Translations under genes and position numbers: made by a program
Part shown: in pieces, positions 44,774 to 56,328 of the stretch
Numbering within the stretch: the first letter of the stretch is position 1
Layout: each line of letters begins with the position of its first letter
From: Collybiopsis luxurians FD-317 M1
Taxonomy: Eukaryota > Basidiomycota > Agaricomycetes > Agaricales > Omphalotaceae
Direction of reading: 5' to 3'
NCBI GenBank assembly: GCA_000827265.1
Contig: KN834765.1
Coordinates: forward strand, 141,590 to 205,589
DNA: 64,000 nt
The notes under the pieces: model-generated
What the model was told of the DNA's origin: nothing
The model's database searches: none
What the model saw: the letters and a program-made list of their open reading frames with translations, nothing else

Positions 44774-45966
44774 GGTAGGTCTTGATGGCAAGATGAGACT
44801 AAAAAGTATGGGAGGAGGCAAGAAAGACTGACCAATGTGGGTTACGGTTGTACAAGCCAAAAAAAAACTCAATATCAGCAATGGGGAGAAAAACAGACAC
44901 GCAGAGAGGCTGGTTTTATCCAGGAGCCAGAGAGATAGCAGTTGGTGCGCCACACTAGGAATTCCGACAACTAGGAATTCCGACAACTTAACATCCTCGG
45001 CGTCGGTCGATCGAAGGCAGTGCATACTCGTCCTTTGGAAACTGGCAACTCTTTCGAAGCTAGAAGCGCAACTACGTGCAGTCTATAAGAGTGACAAAAT
45101 TTAACAAGCATATCTTGAGAAATAGCACCATAACCCGAGGAGAGGAACTCTGCCTCTCACTCGTTCAAAGTTCTCCGGAGAGCCTGTTTTGAAGCGCACA
45201 ATCCGTCAAGAACATCTAGAAAAAGTCTGCATTGCCATTGCATTCTCGAGTTTTCCGTTGTTCACGCTGACATTCGGACCAGGTGGACGAGGAGCGGGTA
45301 CAGTCCGTCAAAGTTAATCTGAGACATGCCATATAGGTCTCTACAGGATGAGTGTGGCTGTCTCTTTTGGCCTGTCGAAATACAAGGTCACCATTCGGCC
45401 TGGTGACGAATGAATCGCCTGTTAAGTATACAGAGGCCGGTTCGACGATAGAAATAGCTGTATAAAGTGTATTGGAGTAAACCTAGAATACAGAGTTCGT
45501 AGATTGTGGCCATTGCTGTTCCGGTCTTGAGCTAAATCTATGGACAGGGAAGAGAGGCTGGGACCGGGCAAGTTTGCTGCGGTGATGAATCGTGCGGTGG
45601 TCAATCTTGATATAATAGTACTATGTAAGCGTCCAGGCAGTGTTTTTTTTTTAAGAGTTGAGGGTTAGAGAGACGCTCCTGCTTTGCACTGTTCAAGAAT
45701 CGGGTGGAAGTTGAGCGGATGACATGCATTTTCCAGCGCTAGTAATTTGGCGCTCATGTTTCGGGCCGGTAAAAGGGCTATGCGCCGAGATATTCTGGCC
45801 GTATCTATGTAGGAGAAATAGATATCTCTTTGAAAGAAGAAGTCATATCGACAATACAAGGTATTTACACTGTATAGATCCTCTGTTACTCATTGACAGG
45901 CAATATCGCAAGTTTGTTTACAAGAAAAATCCTTATGGAATGTAGGATCGCAGTCAATTGCTGGTG
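44774..45966. other. Spacer upstream of orphan copy 2
   Basis: It carries the second copy of the duplicated promoter DNA and a tandem pair of 16-bp units at 44955-44986. No gene was supported. The 5' end of the duplicated unit fades out near 45770. Confidence 0.5.
44955..44986. repeat. Two tandem copies of CTAGGAATTCCGACAA
   Basis: Two perfect 16-bp units sit in the promoter region of orphan copy 2. The corresponding place upstream of copy 1 (near 42507) has one unrelated variant, so the repeat arose after the duplication. Confidence 0.85.
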
Positions 45967-47332
45967 TTACAACCTCGCAATTAGCTCGAGGTTACCAGCC
46001 CCCGCGTGCGCCTTGAGGGATTCAAAAATCTTCTTCGCGACGCCGCGAGGATTATGCTGCGGAGCCTGTAAAAAGTCGCAAAGGTAGCTCCGTTGAGTAC
46101 AACGACTTCGAAAACAGTGGTGGTCGCCATACCGTATGTCCTACGCCTTCAATATAGCCGTAACTCGCGAGATTCTCTGGTCCAACACCATTGTGTATCA
46201 GGTTTAACTTGGCTTCTTCAGTGCTAACAGACAGCTATCAGGTCAGATATCTGTTCGAAATTTCCATTAGAGGTTAAAAATGCTCACATATAATCGTGTA
46301 TTGTGCCATAGTAAACATGTAGTCGTACGCGTGAAGCATAATTACGGATCCCCCGGTACATGGTGACCCAACCATGATTATCCCTGTAGAACGCCTGCGG
46401 AACAAAAGCTCAGTCGGCAAAAAAAAAAAAGACAAGCTCGAAGAAGACCCACGGTTTCCTGCTTTCGTGTGCATTTGAGTGTCACACCATCCTTGATATC
46501 GGGGTAGTCTAATGTCGGGAGGGGCCGTAGACCGCTTTCCTATGAACATTCTGAAAACTTCTATCGGCTGAGACTTGAACCCCAACTTACGACGAAGATC
46601 TTCAATACCCTATCGTCCCATCTTTGCCAAGTCTTCCGTGCCTTCAACATCTTGTAAGCTTCTTCCCGGCTTGGCCAAATATCCCTCCGTGATTCTGAAC
46701 CGGCAGCAAGTTTTATCGCAGGGACCTTGTGAGCTATGACTGGGTCCATGGTCATTGGTTCCACAAAGAACATGAACGCAAAGCGGCTTTCGATGGAAGG
46801 TACAAAATCTAATGCTAATAGAAGTGATACGGCTCCCATCGAATGACCGACACCAACTAGAGTATGCGAAGTAAAGTCGAAATTCTTGACGACTTCACCA
46901 TCTAATCTAGATCCAAGAAGGGTGCGGCCTCTGCCGGTTAGGAAAGCGTGCATACTACGCCCGTACTCCTCCCATCGGACTAGAGATCAATGAGAAGTGG
47001 AGTACTTTCACGGCGCCATTGTACTTACAAGTAGGTTCATAACCCCACTGCAATGTTTTCTCGTTAATTAACGCGGCCTCTCCATGGTTAGGCGCGTCGA
47101 TACTCCATATTTCTCGTATTTTGACCCTTACGTGCTGCCGGTCGATGGTGTCTAGCAAGTCATCTATTGTAGGCTCCCACTGCTCCTTGTGAAAACCAGT
47201 TCCATGGGCAAAAATCAAAGTCAAGCCATCCTCAGTCCACGACGGCTTCCAGTATCGTTTGACGGTCGACAGCAAAGGGTAATAAGGTCGAGGATCAAAA
47301 ACATACGTCTCTGAAAGCAGAGGGAACGACAT
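45967..47332 (-). CDS. Alpha/beta hydrolase with C-terminal ARL (peroxisomal PTS1-like), copy 1
   Basis: Alpha/beta hydrolase resembling fungal peroxisomal hydrolases of the Lpx1 / toxin-biosynthesis-associated group; the substrate is unknown. The start MSFPLLSETYVFDPRPYYP is at 47332. Then LTLIFAHGTGFHKEQWEPTI (oxyanion side), IWSIDAPNHGEAALINEKT, MHAFLTGRGRT, and the nucleophile elbow LVGVGHSMGAVSLLL near 46840. Later exons encode GLRPLPTLDYPDIKDGVTLK and RDNHGWVTMYRGIRNYASRV, then GYIEGVGHTVW (His). The last exon is APQHNPRGVAKKIFESLKAH and ends LELIARL. ARL fits the PTS1 consensus [SAC][KRH]L. About seven exons encode some 350 residues. It is a tandem duplicate of 47875-49230, with roughly 89% identity by eye over the first 100 residues. 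Confidence 0.85.
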
Positions 47333-47874
47333 AGAAGTGCCAGCTAAAGGGATCTGTAAGACATCTTGAACGCACCTGCAACCTTTAAACGACAGCCTAA
47401 TGGATTATCCGAGAGTAAAGCTGCAAAGAGATAGGGCACGCGTCGCGGTAAGGGACGGCATCAGTGGGCGCTTGACGCCTCTTCGTCTGGCCCATCTCAT
47501 CAGTACTTGCGTTCCGCCGAATCGCACGTCTTCAATACATTCTCCTGCCCATGGTACGGTTGAATCCCCCACTCGAATCTGAGTTCTGACCCGGAATACC
47601 TCAGCAGCCTCTACAGATCCGGGGCGCATTCCGCAGATCACGCAGTTTAAGCAAGCTCCAGGCGCTGCAAGTAGACTTATAAGAATGTTGGATTTGACAA
47701 ACAGAATGAGGCCAAGGTTGACTTGAATTGCAAGATTGGCTCGGACGAGTTGTATAACCGACCAGATTTTCTCTATTCGAATTAGAAAGCTTCTGGGGAG
47801 TGGGTATATACACGCCCTCTAGTTTGCAATTACTACCACTCCCCGACAAACCGCATCGCAAGGATTTTTACACA
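47333..47874. other. Spacer between PTS1 hydrolases
   Basis: No recognisable gene. Similarity to the upstream side of copy 2 covers only about 35 bp before the start codon, so this duplication carries little promoter DNA. Copy 1 may use a different promoter. Confidence 0.5.
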
Positions 47875-49230
47875 TTACAACTTTGCAATTCGTTCGCCAC
47901 GAGCCTTCGCGTCTGCCTGGAGGGATTCATAAATCTTTTCCGCGACGCCGCGGGGGCTATGTTGCGGCGCCTGTAAATCACCAACATAGTCTCGGTGAAT
48001 AAAACCGCATTTAAAGATAACAGGGGTTACCATACCGTATGTCCTGCGCCTTCAATATAACCGTAACTTGCGAGATTCTCTGGACCAGCAGCATTATGAA
48101 TTACATCTGTCTTAGCTTCCCCAGGGCTGACAGAGGGTTCTCAGGTTTGAAGACGATTTACAAAAGAACAAAAATGCTCACACATAGTCGTGGATTGCAC
48201 CATAGTAGATATGTAGTCGTACGCGAGAAGCATAGTTGCGGATGCCCCGGTAGATAGAGACCCAACCATGACTATCCCTGTAAGATGCCTGTGGAACGAG
48301 ATTTCACTCTTGCAGGAAAAAAAGACAAGCTGAAAGAAAACCCACGGTTTCCTGCTTTCGCGTGCATCTAAGAGTGACTCCATCTTTAATATCGGGGTAG
48401 TCTAGTGTCGGAAGGGGCCGTAAACCACTTTCCTATGAACTCTGTCAGAACGTCCATCAGCTAAGAGTTTGACTCTAACATACGACGAAAATCTTCAATA
48501 CTCTATCGTCCCATCTTTGCCATGTCTTCCGCGCCTTCAACATCTGGTAAGCTTCTTCCTGACTTGGCCAAATATCCTTCCTAGCTTCTGAACCAGCAGG
48601 AAGCTTCTTTGCAGGTCCTTTAGAACCCACAACTGGGTCCATAGTCATCGGTTCCACAAGAAATATAGAAGCAAAGCGGTTCTCAATGGAAGGAGCAAAA
48701 TCTAATGCAAATAGTAGAGATATAGCGCCCATTGAATGACCAATACCAACTAGGGTATGCGAAGTAAAGTCGAAATTGTTGACGATTTTACCGCCCAATT
48801 TGGATCCAAGGGAGGTGCGGCCTCTACCAGTTAAAAAGGCGTGCATGCTGCGACCATATTCCTCCCACCGGACTGGATAAGATTAATTAGAGAAGGAGGA
48901 ATTTTCCACATCGCCGATGCACTCACAAACAGGTTCGTAACCCCACTGCAATGTTTTCTCGTTAATTAACGCGGCGTCTCCGTGGTTAGGCGCGTCGATA
49001 CTCCATATCTCTCGGATTTTAATCTCTGCATGCTGCTGATGGATGATGTCTAGCAAGTCGTCAATTGTAGGCTCCCACTGCTCCTTGTGAAAGCCAGTTC
49101 CGTGGGCAAAGATCAAAGTCAAGCCTTCCTCAGTCCACGACGGATTCCGGTACCGTTTGACGGTGGACAATAAAGGATAATACGGCCGAGGGTCGAATAC
49201 ATATGTCTCTGAGAGCAGAGGGGACGACAT
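47875..49230 (-). CDS. Alpha/beta hydrolase with C-terminal AKL (peroxisomal PTS1), copy 2
   Basis: A close paralogue of 45967-47332 with the same exon plan. The start MSSPLLSETYVFDPRPYYP is at 49230. LTLIFAHGTGFHKEQWEPTI, IWSIDAPNHGDAALINEKT and the nucleophile elbow LVGIGHSMGAISLLF (near 48745) are all present. VEPMTMDPVVG follows, and later exons carry the LPTLDYPDIKDGVTL and GYIEGAGHTVW equivalents. The final exon APQHSPRGVAEKIYESLQAD ends RIAKL. AKL is a well-known functional PTS1. Both copies keep Ser and His, so both should be active. Differences concentrate in the cap and the C-terminal 20 residues. Confidence 0.86.
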
Positions 49231-49784
49231 GGAAGTACCAGCTGAAGGATCTGTAAGGCATTGTGAGCTTAATTAGTAGTGTATTGAAAGACAGATAATA
49301 ACCGGGGGCCGCTGGTTATTCAATATTCACGTGTCATACGCGCTTACCACTGCAAACGTTTTCAAGTTCGCGCTTCCTCATACTTTCCAAGTTCCAACGG
49401 TGAAGCTGAAGACTGAAGCTCTCTCCAAGGATGCTCTCGAGGATCAAAAGCGATTGATCGGGTCACATCATACGGATTAAGGGATATCAATACCCCATCC
49501 AAAATAAAATATCCAGTCATTTTCTCGGTTACGGTTTTATGGTTCTACCAACTGCTTGGGTGGGTAAAAATCTCCGCAACTTCAGTCCTATCGTTCGATA
49601 TGTGCGAGATAAGTAAATGTCAGATGGTAATCGAGGAATACGGATGTTGAATGATAGGACGCAATTGAATTCTCTTACACCTAGATGTCTATGTACATAT
49701 TGTATACACCAGCGTATCTATTACATCTTATCTGATGAGCGAATTTGACTCCTACGCTGCACACCAACCGACCCCTGCGACCAA
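49231..49784. other. Intergenic spacer
   Basis: It lies between the start of hydrolase copy 2 and the stop of the HD-domain gene. It should hold the copy 2 promoter, and nothing else was recognised. Confidence 0.5.
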
Positions 49785-50943
49785 CTACTCTGCAGATGTC
49801 GGAAACAGCCGTGAACGTTCATTTAACAGATCTTCACCCCATCCCTGCACTTCTGGATGTTCAATAAACGGGATGGAACTCTCGTAAAACTCTTGAAGTC
49901 TGGGCGTTTTGAGGTCGCGTTCATACTCGAAAGCTAAAAGAAAAATGACCCGAGAGCAGGAGATCAGTCAGTATTTCCAGATGGAAAGGTAAGCCTGCCT
50001 ACCTTGTGTTGCCATCTCAAACCGGTCGAGGTCTAGAAACATTTCTGCTATCAGCAACTCATCGTGTTGATTAAAGTATTTTGCAGGCTCACCTTTCACA
50101 AACTGAGCTTCAGGGGTTTCCCGACATTCGTATTCCTGCGACCATCCCCTTAGAGCAACGTCACAAAGAGTCCGATCTTGTTCTTACCTTCCAAAGGGCT
50201 TCGATCCTCTGAGCTGCCGGACTATTGTGCAGCATTTCATGAATAAAGATGCGCATAGCTTCCTGCAAAAATTTTGTTGACGATGAGGGACCGAGCAGGA
50301 AACATGACAGCAAACCGCTTCTAATTGGTGCTTTTCTTCCTTGGAGATTCCATGACTAGGAGCGATGTCCCCGACTTGACCATTCGATGAGCATTCCATC
50401 TTTTCCAGTTGAGATATCAGGGACCTACCCAGCGCCTCAGATAGATCGTGGACTACGCTCAGCATCACACACCTAAAAAGTCATGGTCAGGTCAGCAGAC
50501 CGCGTATAGAACCACATGCAGAAAGCATACTTTCCAACATCCAGTTCCGTGTCGGATGTACACAATGAAAAAATGGCCATCCGATGCATGTGGTCAGCGA
50601 TGCTACGATAGCCCCCGACACACTTCCAGTTAGAGACGAAGTAACGGAATTTGAAGCAATGACTATGCCCGCCTACCTTTCGGGATTCGGGATCTGCGAA
50701 AAACACTTTTTGAGTTTTCGATACTTTGCAAGGACAGTTAGTGTCAAACCTTATGATTCAGCCATCCAGTGCGTTTTTGAGTCTACAAATATACGCTAGC
50801 TCGACATGACCATAGCCTGGCTGTAAGAGAGGAAAACTCGCCTTCAGCCGTTCAAGGATGTGAAAAAAAGCTAATCGGTCAATGGACACATCCCCCGTCT
50901 TTGTATAGCTTTTGCTCTGCGCTTCAGAGGCAACTGCGTCCAT
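49785..50943 (-). CDS. HD-domain protein of the HDDC2/YfbR-like 5'-deoxynucleotidase family
   Basis: Metal-dependent phosphohydrolase; relatives dephosphorylate deoxynucleoside monophosphates. The start MDAVASEAQSKSYTKTG is at 50943 and the family block VSIDRLAFFHILERLK follows. An intron joins IPNPE to SIADHMHRM near 50600, which supplies the first metal-binding His. The HD pair comes in MLSVVHDLSEALG near 50455. GDIAPSHGISKEEKHQLE (50370) is a strong HDDC2 signature. Then EAMRIFIHEMLHNSPAAQRI, LWKEYECRETPEAQFVKDLD (last metal Asp) and RFEMATQAFEYE. It ends NERSRLFPTSAE at 49785. About 230 residues from 8 exons, matching the family size. Identification rests on several motifs in the right order. 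Confidence 0.88.
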
Positions 50944-51321
50944 TGGATCGAGAAGGAATTCAGGAAAAAATGAATAGGAAGGAGAAAATTAGGCGTGGGA
51001 ACTTGAAATTTCCTGCTTGGACCGCCTTTGACTTCAAGTGAACAAACATACAAGTCTGAATTCGCGCATCAAAGTACCACCCAATAGATGTACATAGCTC
51101 CAACACACTTAGAAAGTAGACAGACAAAGCATGAATCAACGTATACGATCCGACTCCAATCCCGCCCAAAGGGAACGTTAACTCTACGTGAAACAAAGAT
51201 AATTAAATTACGAGTATATCAATAAAGCAAACCACTCTATGCAAGAGAAGTATAGTATATATGCAACCATGCCGGAAGCAACATCTTGTATAAATCCGAT
51301 AATCTTCACAGATAGCCTTGA
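50944..51321. other. Spacer upstream of HD-domain gene
   Basis: No supported gene. A hydrophobic minus-strand frame at 50960-51196 has no partners and probably is not coding. The promoter of the HD-domain gene and the 3' region of the Sec14-like gene should lie here. Confidence 0.45.
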
Positions 51322-52493
51322 TTAAGCATCATCGGTGGCAGTGGGGGTTTCCTCAAGTGGTGCTTTCTCGGGTTCTTCCTGCAGGTCACGCTTGTAGGCA
51401 GACTCTTGGATACCAACCGTTCCACCTAGCTTTCTCCAATTTTCTAACCATTTTTCCTTTCTTGCCTGGCAAAGCTGTATAAGCGCGGGCCAATACTTCT
51501 CGTGCTGATATTCGAATTCCTGATTTCCACCCCAGAAATCTTTCATCACCTGGAAGAGTGATGTTAACGATTGATCATCCAGACTTGCTCGAGCAGAGAT
51601 CACAAACCTGATCTTCAGCGAAAATGTTATCTTTCACGACGTTGGGATTAAACTTCAGTTTCTGGACTGTCACCGGGTCGATGAAGGGGGTGATCATTTT
51701 GAAAAAGAGGTTTACGAGGTAGGGCACGTTGATGACAAGTGCTTTACCCAAACGTTCTGGATAATGAGTCTGCAAAATGGATAGGACGGTACGAGAGGTA
51801 GACATGGAAGGATTTTTGGCCTTGTCAGCAAAATTGATGAGAAGATCAAGAGATCTGTGGTAAAAGTAGGTAATTATGGACGACTCGATCGGCAGAAACT
51901 TACTCTACGCCTTCATCCATGAGGTCTATCGCCCTTTCTAGGATGAAGAAAGCAAATTCAACCTGACGGTGAGATTCGGTCGTATTTTGGCGACTAGGAA
52001 TCATGTAGAAAGCAGGTCGGCCATTGACGTCGTATCCGAATAAGATTTCCTTGCCTGTCACCGCCTGTCGACGAGTGAATTGAGACAAGACGCGCACAAG
52101 CAAGACAGCCTACCTCTGGCTCAACGTGTTCGGCAGTGACATGTGTATATAGACCGAATTCTCGTCTCCATTTGAGTGTGGACTCTAAACGTTTTATTGC
52201 ATCGTTTAATTTCCATTTTGTAGCACGCAGGTACCTATCCTCGGGTGAGCTTGTGATTCTGAGTGACATGAGGACGAAGCTTACCGCAGCTGGCATTCAT
52301 AAGACAACCAAAATTTCTCCTCCTCCAAAAGTTGGCCTTCTGATTCAATGCCAGGGAGAGTGTAGCCGTCCTTTGTAAAGTGTTCTTGTATCTTCTCTTG
52401 CAATTTGACTTGGTCATTCGTGAGCTCAGGATGGATTGCTGGCTTTTTATCTTTGGGAGGAAGTAGAGGCTCGAAAATCTTTGTAGAAGCCAT
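51322..52493 (-). CDS. Sec14-like CRAL-TRIO lipid-transfer protein
   Basis: Predicted phosphatidylinositol/lipid transfer protein acting at cytosolic membrane faces. The start MASTKIFEPLLPPKDKK is at 52493. The CRAL-TRIO-N helices contain YLRATKWKLNDAIKRLESTL and WRREFG near 52200. The lipid-binding domain starts GKEILFGYDVNGRPAFYM near 52045. It then has VEFAFFILERAIDLMD, LDLLINFADKAKNPS and TVLSILQTHYPERLGKALVI. VPYLVNLFFKMITPFID near 51700 is the Sec14 gate-helix region. A C-terminal exon carries FWGGNQEFEYQHEKYWP and a charged tail ending TATDDA. About 330 residues from 5-6 exons. It could be a close Sec14 homologue-family member rather than the Sec14 orthologue. It is divergent from the PI-PLC gene over 190 bp. 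Confidence 0.9.
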
Positions 52494-52683
52494 CTCTGGC
52501 AGCGAACAAGTTCTGAAGAAGTGCAGAAGATAAATAAGCGCTGGGCCCACTTTTCAAAAAATCTATTTGGCGCCCATCAATGTTCTGATGTTGGGATCAC
52601 GACTAGATCAAATTCATCAATGATCCTTACATCGCCCTTATGACGCTGCCTCCGATGAGCTAGAATACTTGTTCTCAACCATC
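52494..52683. promoter_or_regulatory. Shared divergent promoter, Sec14-like / PI-PLC
   Basis: The start codons are separated by 190 bp, so both 5' regions overlap. No specific factor site was recognised. The call is from position only. Confidence 0.55.
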
Positions 52684-54552
52684 ATGCATGACCAGTTACA
52701 CGACCAACTAAATGAGCGCTTCAGGGTCGATTTTAAACATAACTTGTATCCTCCGAATGCCGACTCAGTCCGGCTCAGTCCTGAAATCGAAGGATTTATT
52801 CAAAGCCTAGAATCGGTGTGCATAACGCGTCAAATGTGATTATTCTAAAATTTAATTTGCCGTTCTAGACAAAGGAAGAGCTTCTAAGTCTGCCTGCGAT
52901 ATCTACGCCCGAGTGGGACGACTCCCACCCCCTCACATACTACTTTGTTTCGTGCGTAGACTGCGGCGCCGCAAAAACTTGATCTGACACGCTGACACGT
53001 AGCTTAGGTCTTCACACAACACCTACCTTTTATCCAGGCAGCTCGTAGGAAGAGCCTCTGCTGAATCGTACACTCATGCGCTGTCAAGAGGAGCGCACTG
53101 CGTTGAGATCGACGTGTGGCCCAGTGACAGTCCGGAGGGTCTTGTTGTCACGCACGGGTATACCTTAACTAAAGGAGTGTCTTTTAAGAAGGTCTGTGAG
53201 GCCATCGGAGCGGGCGTAGATGCTCTTGGTCCTGATGCATGGCCGGTTCTGGTCAGTCTTGAATGTCATGTCGGACCGGAAGGCCAAGCAAACATGGTGA
53301 ACATTCTGAAAGAGGCATGGGGTGAAAAGCTCGTAGTGGGAAAGTTGGACTTCGGGCTCGAAGAAGATGCTCGAGTTTCTCCCAGGGATTTGAAGGGTAG
53401 AATCGTTTTAATGGTTTGTCAATTTCATTGGCTCTGCCTTAGGTGAGTCTAAATGCATATACGCAGGTAGAATACTATGCCCCGGATAACTTTGCTGAGA
53501 TTGAAGCTGAGCAAGAAGTTGAAGAACTCGATCCTGAGAAAGATCGAGAAATTACCACCGAAACTATCGTTGAAGGCGAGGATTTACCAGAGGTACTTGT
53601 TGGACAGGTTGAACGAGGAAAGATTTCAGATGAACTAGCGGCCCTCGGGTATTACGCGCGCAGTTGGAAGCCATCGAAAGGATGGCTACAGCAAGGTAAA
53701 CCTATTTTCACTTCACTCGACTTAGCCGGTAATTAATTTCACGTTCGTCGAGCTAGAACTCGTTGACCCCAAACATATTCTTATCAACATATCCGAATCT
53801 TTGATCCTCTCTCTTGTCCCCAACGAACTCGACCCTCTCGTTGAGCATGGTCGCTTACATTTACGCCGAATCTTTCCCAAAGGAACCCGTATACGCTCTA
53901 GCAATATGGATCTTTTGAAATTCTGGCGTAACGGGTCGCACGTTGTCAGTCTGAACTGGCAGACACTTGACACCCCGATGCTGATAAACGAAGCGATGTT
54001 CGTTGGAAGCCCTGGATGGGTCCTGAAACCCAAAGCTCAAAGATTGCTCGGCGAGGATCCGCAGAAACTGAAGCTTTGTGTTCAGGTGGCTGGGCTTAGT
54101 TCTTGTAAGTTTTTACGCTCGAATGCCGTATTAGGATCTCATTTTCTACAGTGCGGATCCCAGAAAGCCACGAGAACAAGTCGTACCAAGCGTATGTCAA
54201 GGTAGAGCTCCTCCACGAACAGCAAGAACAGAAGTGGAAATCCAAGACAGCGGAGACGACAGCAGAAGGAGATGTTATGTGGAACGAAAGTTTTGAATGG
54301 CAGTTTGAACGTGATGAGTTGGCCTTCATTCGGTACGGGGTTACATCAAGCACTGACTTGAACTTCCCCACTGACTTTGTCTTTAGTCTTCGTATTCGGG
54401 AAAACCGTAGTTTCGAAAAAGATTCGGATTTGGCCGTGTTTTGCGCTCGAGTAGACAATATTCAGCAAGGATGGCGTCTGGTACATTTGCTCGATATGGA
54501 TGGAAAAGCATCTGGGGCAACACTACTCATCAACTTCGAATTTACAGATTGA
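52684..54552 (+). CDS. PLC1: Phosphoinositide-specific phospholipase C
   Basis: It cleaves PIP2 to diacylglycerol and IP3. The start [17 protein letters not shown] is at 52684. The X domain holds [20 protein letters not shown] (first catalytic His, joined over an intron near 53007), CVEIDVW (metal ligands Glu and Asp) and [10 protein letters not shown] (second His). LVSLECH and LVVGKLDFG follow. The linker near 53500 is acidic. The Y domain runs about 53620-54070, with [30 protein letters not shown] and [13 protein letters not shown]2 domain ([42 protein letters not shown]) ends in INFEFTD. I see no PH domain or EF hands before the X domain, so the protein is shorter (about 560 residues) than classical delta-type PLC. 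Confidence 0.92.
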
Positions 54553-54728
54553 ACTCACATATTCTACCTGAATAGAATACACATAATCCTATATACCTAG
54601 ATCAGTAAGATATCTATTATGTAGCATCAAGTTACAGACAGTAAATATCCAGCTGTCTATCGTCCGAGAATAACATAACTGGCGTAAGATAAAACGTCCC
54701 ATTATTGTCGTGAAAATATCATTGAGAA

Positions 54729-56328
54729 TCAGTGGATTCCATCATCGATAATTCTAGTAGACCAATCTGGCGGAGGTTCAGGTGTAGTTGGTTCCGTATC
54801 GGTCGTACCCAGGTTCCAGAAACTTTGGACAGAAGGAACCGCATGTTTTATGGAACGCATGAGCTGGCCAGAGGCCATTGAACCACTTTGCCACACACCG
54901 ACATTCTGCAGATTCCAGTCGTTGAAAGTCTGAAGGCGCATGTCTGCAATGAAAGTCTGTGGTGATAAAATGGTATAAGAAGCAAAGCGATGACGGTTGA
55001 GAAAACTCACCGGTGAAACGTTACCAATATAGAGCGAGAGTGAACGTAGTTGTGACTGCTTAGGTGCAAGACCATTAAAGAGATTGACGTTCAGTTCGCG
55101 GAGATTGAGTCTCAAGAACTGAAGGTTAGGCGGAATGTGATTTAAAAGTGAAGCCACGTCCTCTGCATCTAAGTATCGTTCCCGAACAACTAGGGTCGTC
55201 AAAGTCTCCGCAGACTGCTGAAGGCATGACAACAAGCCACTAAATCCTTCCGGTAGTGCCGAAGGATAGAGTTGCAGCTCTTGTAAATGCGAAAAATGGT
55301 TCCCTTGGAAAGTATTCAGTATCCACTCGCTCAATCGCTGCTCTGTCGAACTAGCTTGCAAAAGAGGAGTGGTATTGAGTCTCAAGACTAAAATCTCTAG
55401 TTGAGAGCAATGTCTTTGAAGAAAGTTGAAAAGACTAGTGGGATCGACAGTAAATGTCCGAGGGAAAGAAGTATGGAAGTTGAAACATGTTAACAGAGGG
55501 AATTCGCCTAGGGAGTTGAACAAAGCGGAGAGCTCGATTGAGGTCCATGCCCAAAAAGTAAAGGCCTGCAATCTAGAGGAAAAGCTGTTGATAAATGGAG
55601 CAACAACCGTAACCAGTGTGTCTGCATCCTCCCGTCTGCGAGACGACAGCGGATTGTCAACGAGTTCGAAAAACAACTCTTCTACCATCGGCAAATTTGG
55701 TCTGGAAGTAATAATGGTCCGAAATGAAGTAGCGTGCCCCCGAAGAGAGAGCTTGCTAAGGTTGGAGCCAAACGAGGCCCAGGCGGATGTTAAAAACGTG
55801 TTAAGCTCTGGCCCGCAATGGTCACTGAAGCAATCTACCGTGAAAGCCATGACATTCGGCATGCTAGGCAGAGCGTTTATAAGTGCATGGGTTCCCTCTT
55901 CTTCGGGTCTAAGTGCGGGGCCAGTCAGGTGGAAGGTGTGCAGAATGTTATGAAAGCGGTAGCGCATAGATGGTTGGGCGTGTACCGTGCCATAGAATCC
56001 AAAGTCGGGACTAACAGTCAAGAAACGAACGCGTCTTCCAACAGCTGGATCACTAAGGCTGCATTCAGTAGATCGAAGCGATAGCCAAAATCCTCCGACT
56101 CACGCAAGCCGATTGAGAAGCTTCATGGTCCTATTATTGAATTTTTGAAGTTCAAGAGCTTTGTATCTCATGTCCATCGCGATATTATAAAAGAACACGT
56201 TCACTGGTAGCAGTTTGCGCAGAGTATCGTCGGGAATGAATCTGCAATCTGGTCAGTGAACGACTGCTTGCGAACTCTGGAACTTACTTGGTGATATAGA
56301 TCCATATTTCAGGGGGGAGTTCTTGCAT
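54729..56328 (-). CDS. F-box protein with leucine-rich C-terminal region
   Basis: Likely substrate receptor of an SCF ubiquitin ligase. The start at 56328, MQELPPEIWIYITK, is the F-box, continuing after an intron with FIPDDTLRKLLPVNVFFYNI near 56230 and RYKALELQKFNNRT. A third exon begins near 56070 (DPAVGRRVRFLTVSPDFGFY). The rest contains irregular Leu-rich repeats such as LSKLSLRGHATSFRT, LQELQLYPSAL and LRSLSLYIGNVSPVSFL. It ends DWSTRIIDDGIH. Length is about 515 residues. F-box proteins of this layout are numerous and fast-changing in mushrooms, so no target can be named. Confidence 0.85.

Larger units (their letters stand above)
41364..45770. repeat. Tandem segmental duplication (orphan gene plus upstream DNA)
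   Basis: Two direct units, about 41364-43300 and 43583-45770, contain a paralogue each and 0.5-1 kb of upstream DNA with clearly matching strings, such as GCGCTAGTAATTTGGCGC in both. The coding parts have diverged strongly in the tail. Confidence 0.7.

Noticed and set aside
44774..45025. Upstream in-frame extension of orphan copy 2 to 45025
   Set aside because: This DNA resembles the promoter of copy 1, and copy 1 starts at the position equivalent to 44773.
47400..47861. Possible third hydrolase remnant between the PTS1 hydrolases
   Set aside because: None of the conserved hydrolase strings could be found in any frame of this spacer.
55426..55953. 175-residue plus-strand frame
   Set aside because: It is antisense to the leucine-rich part of the F-box protein and has no features of its own.
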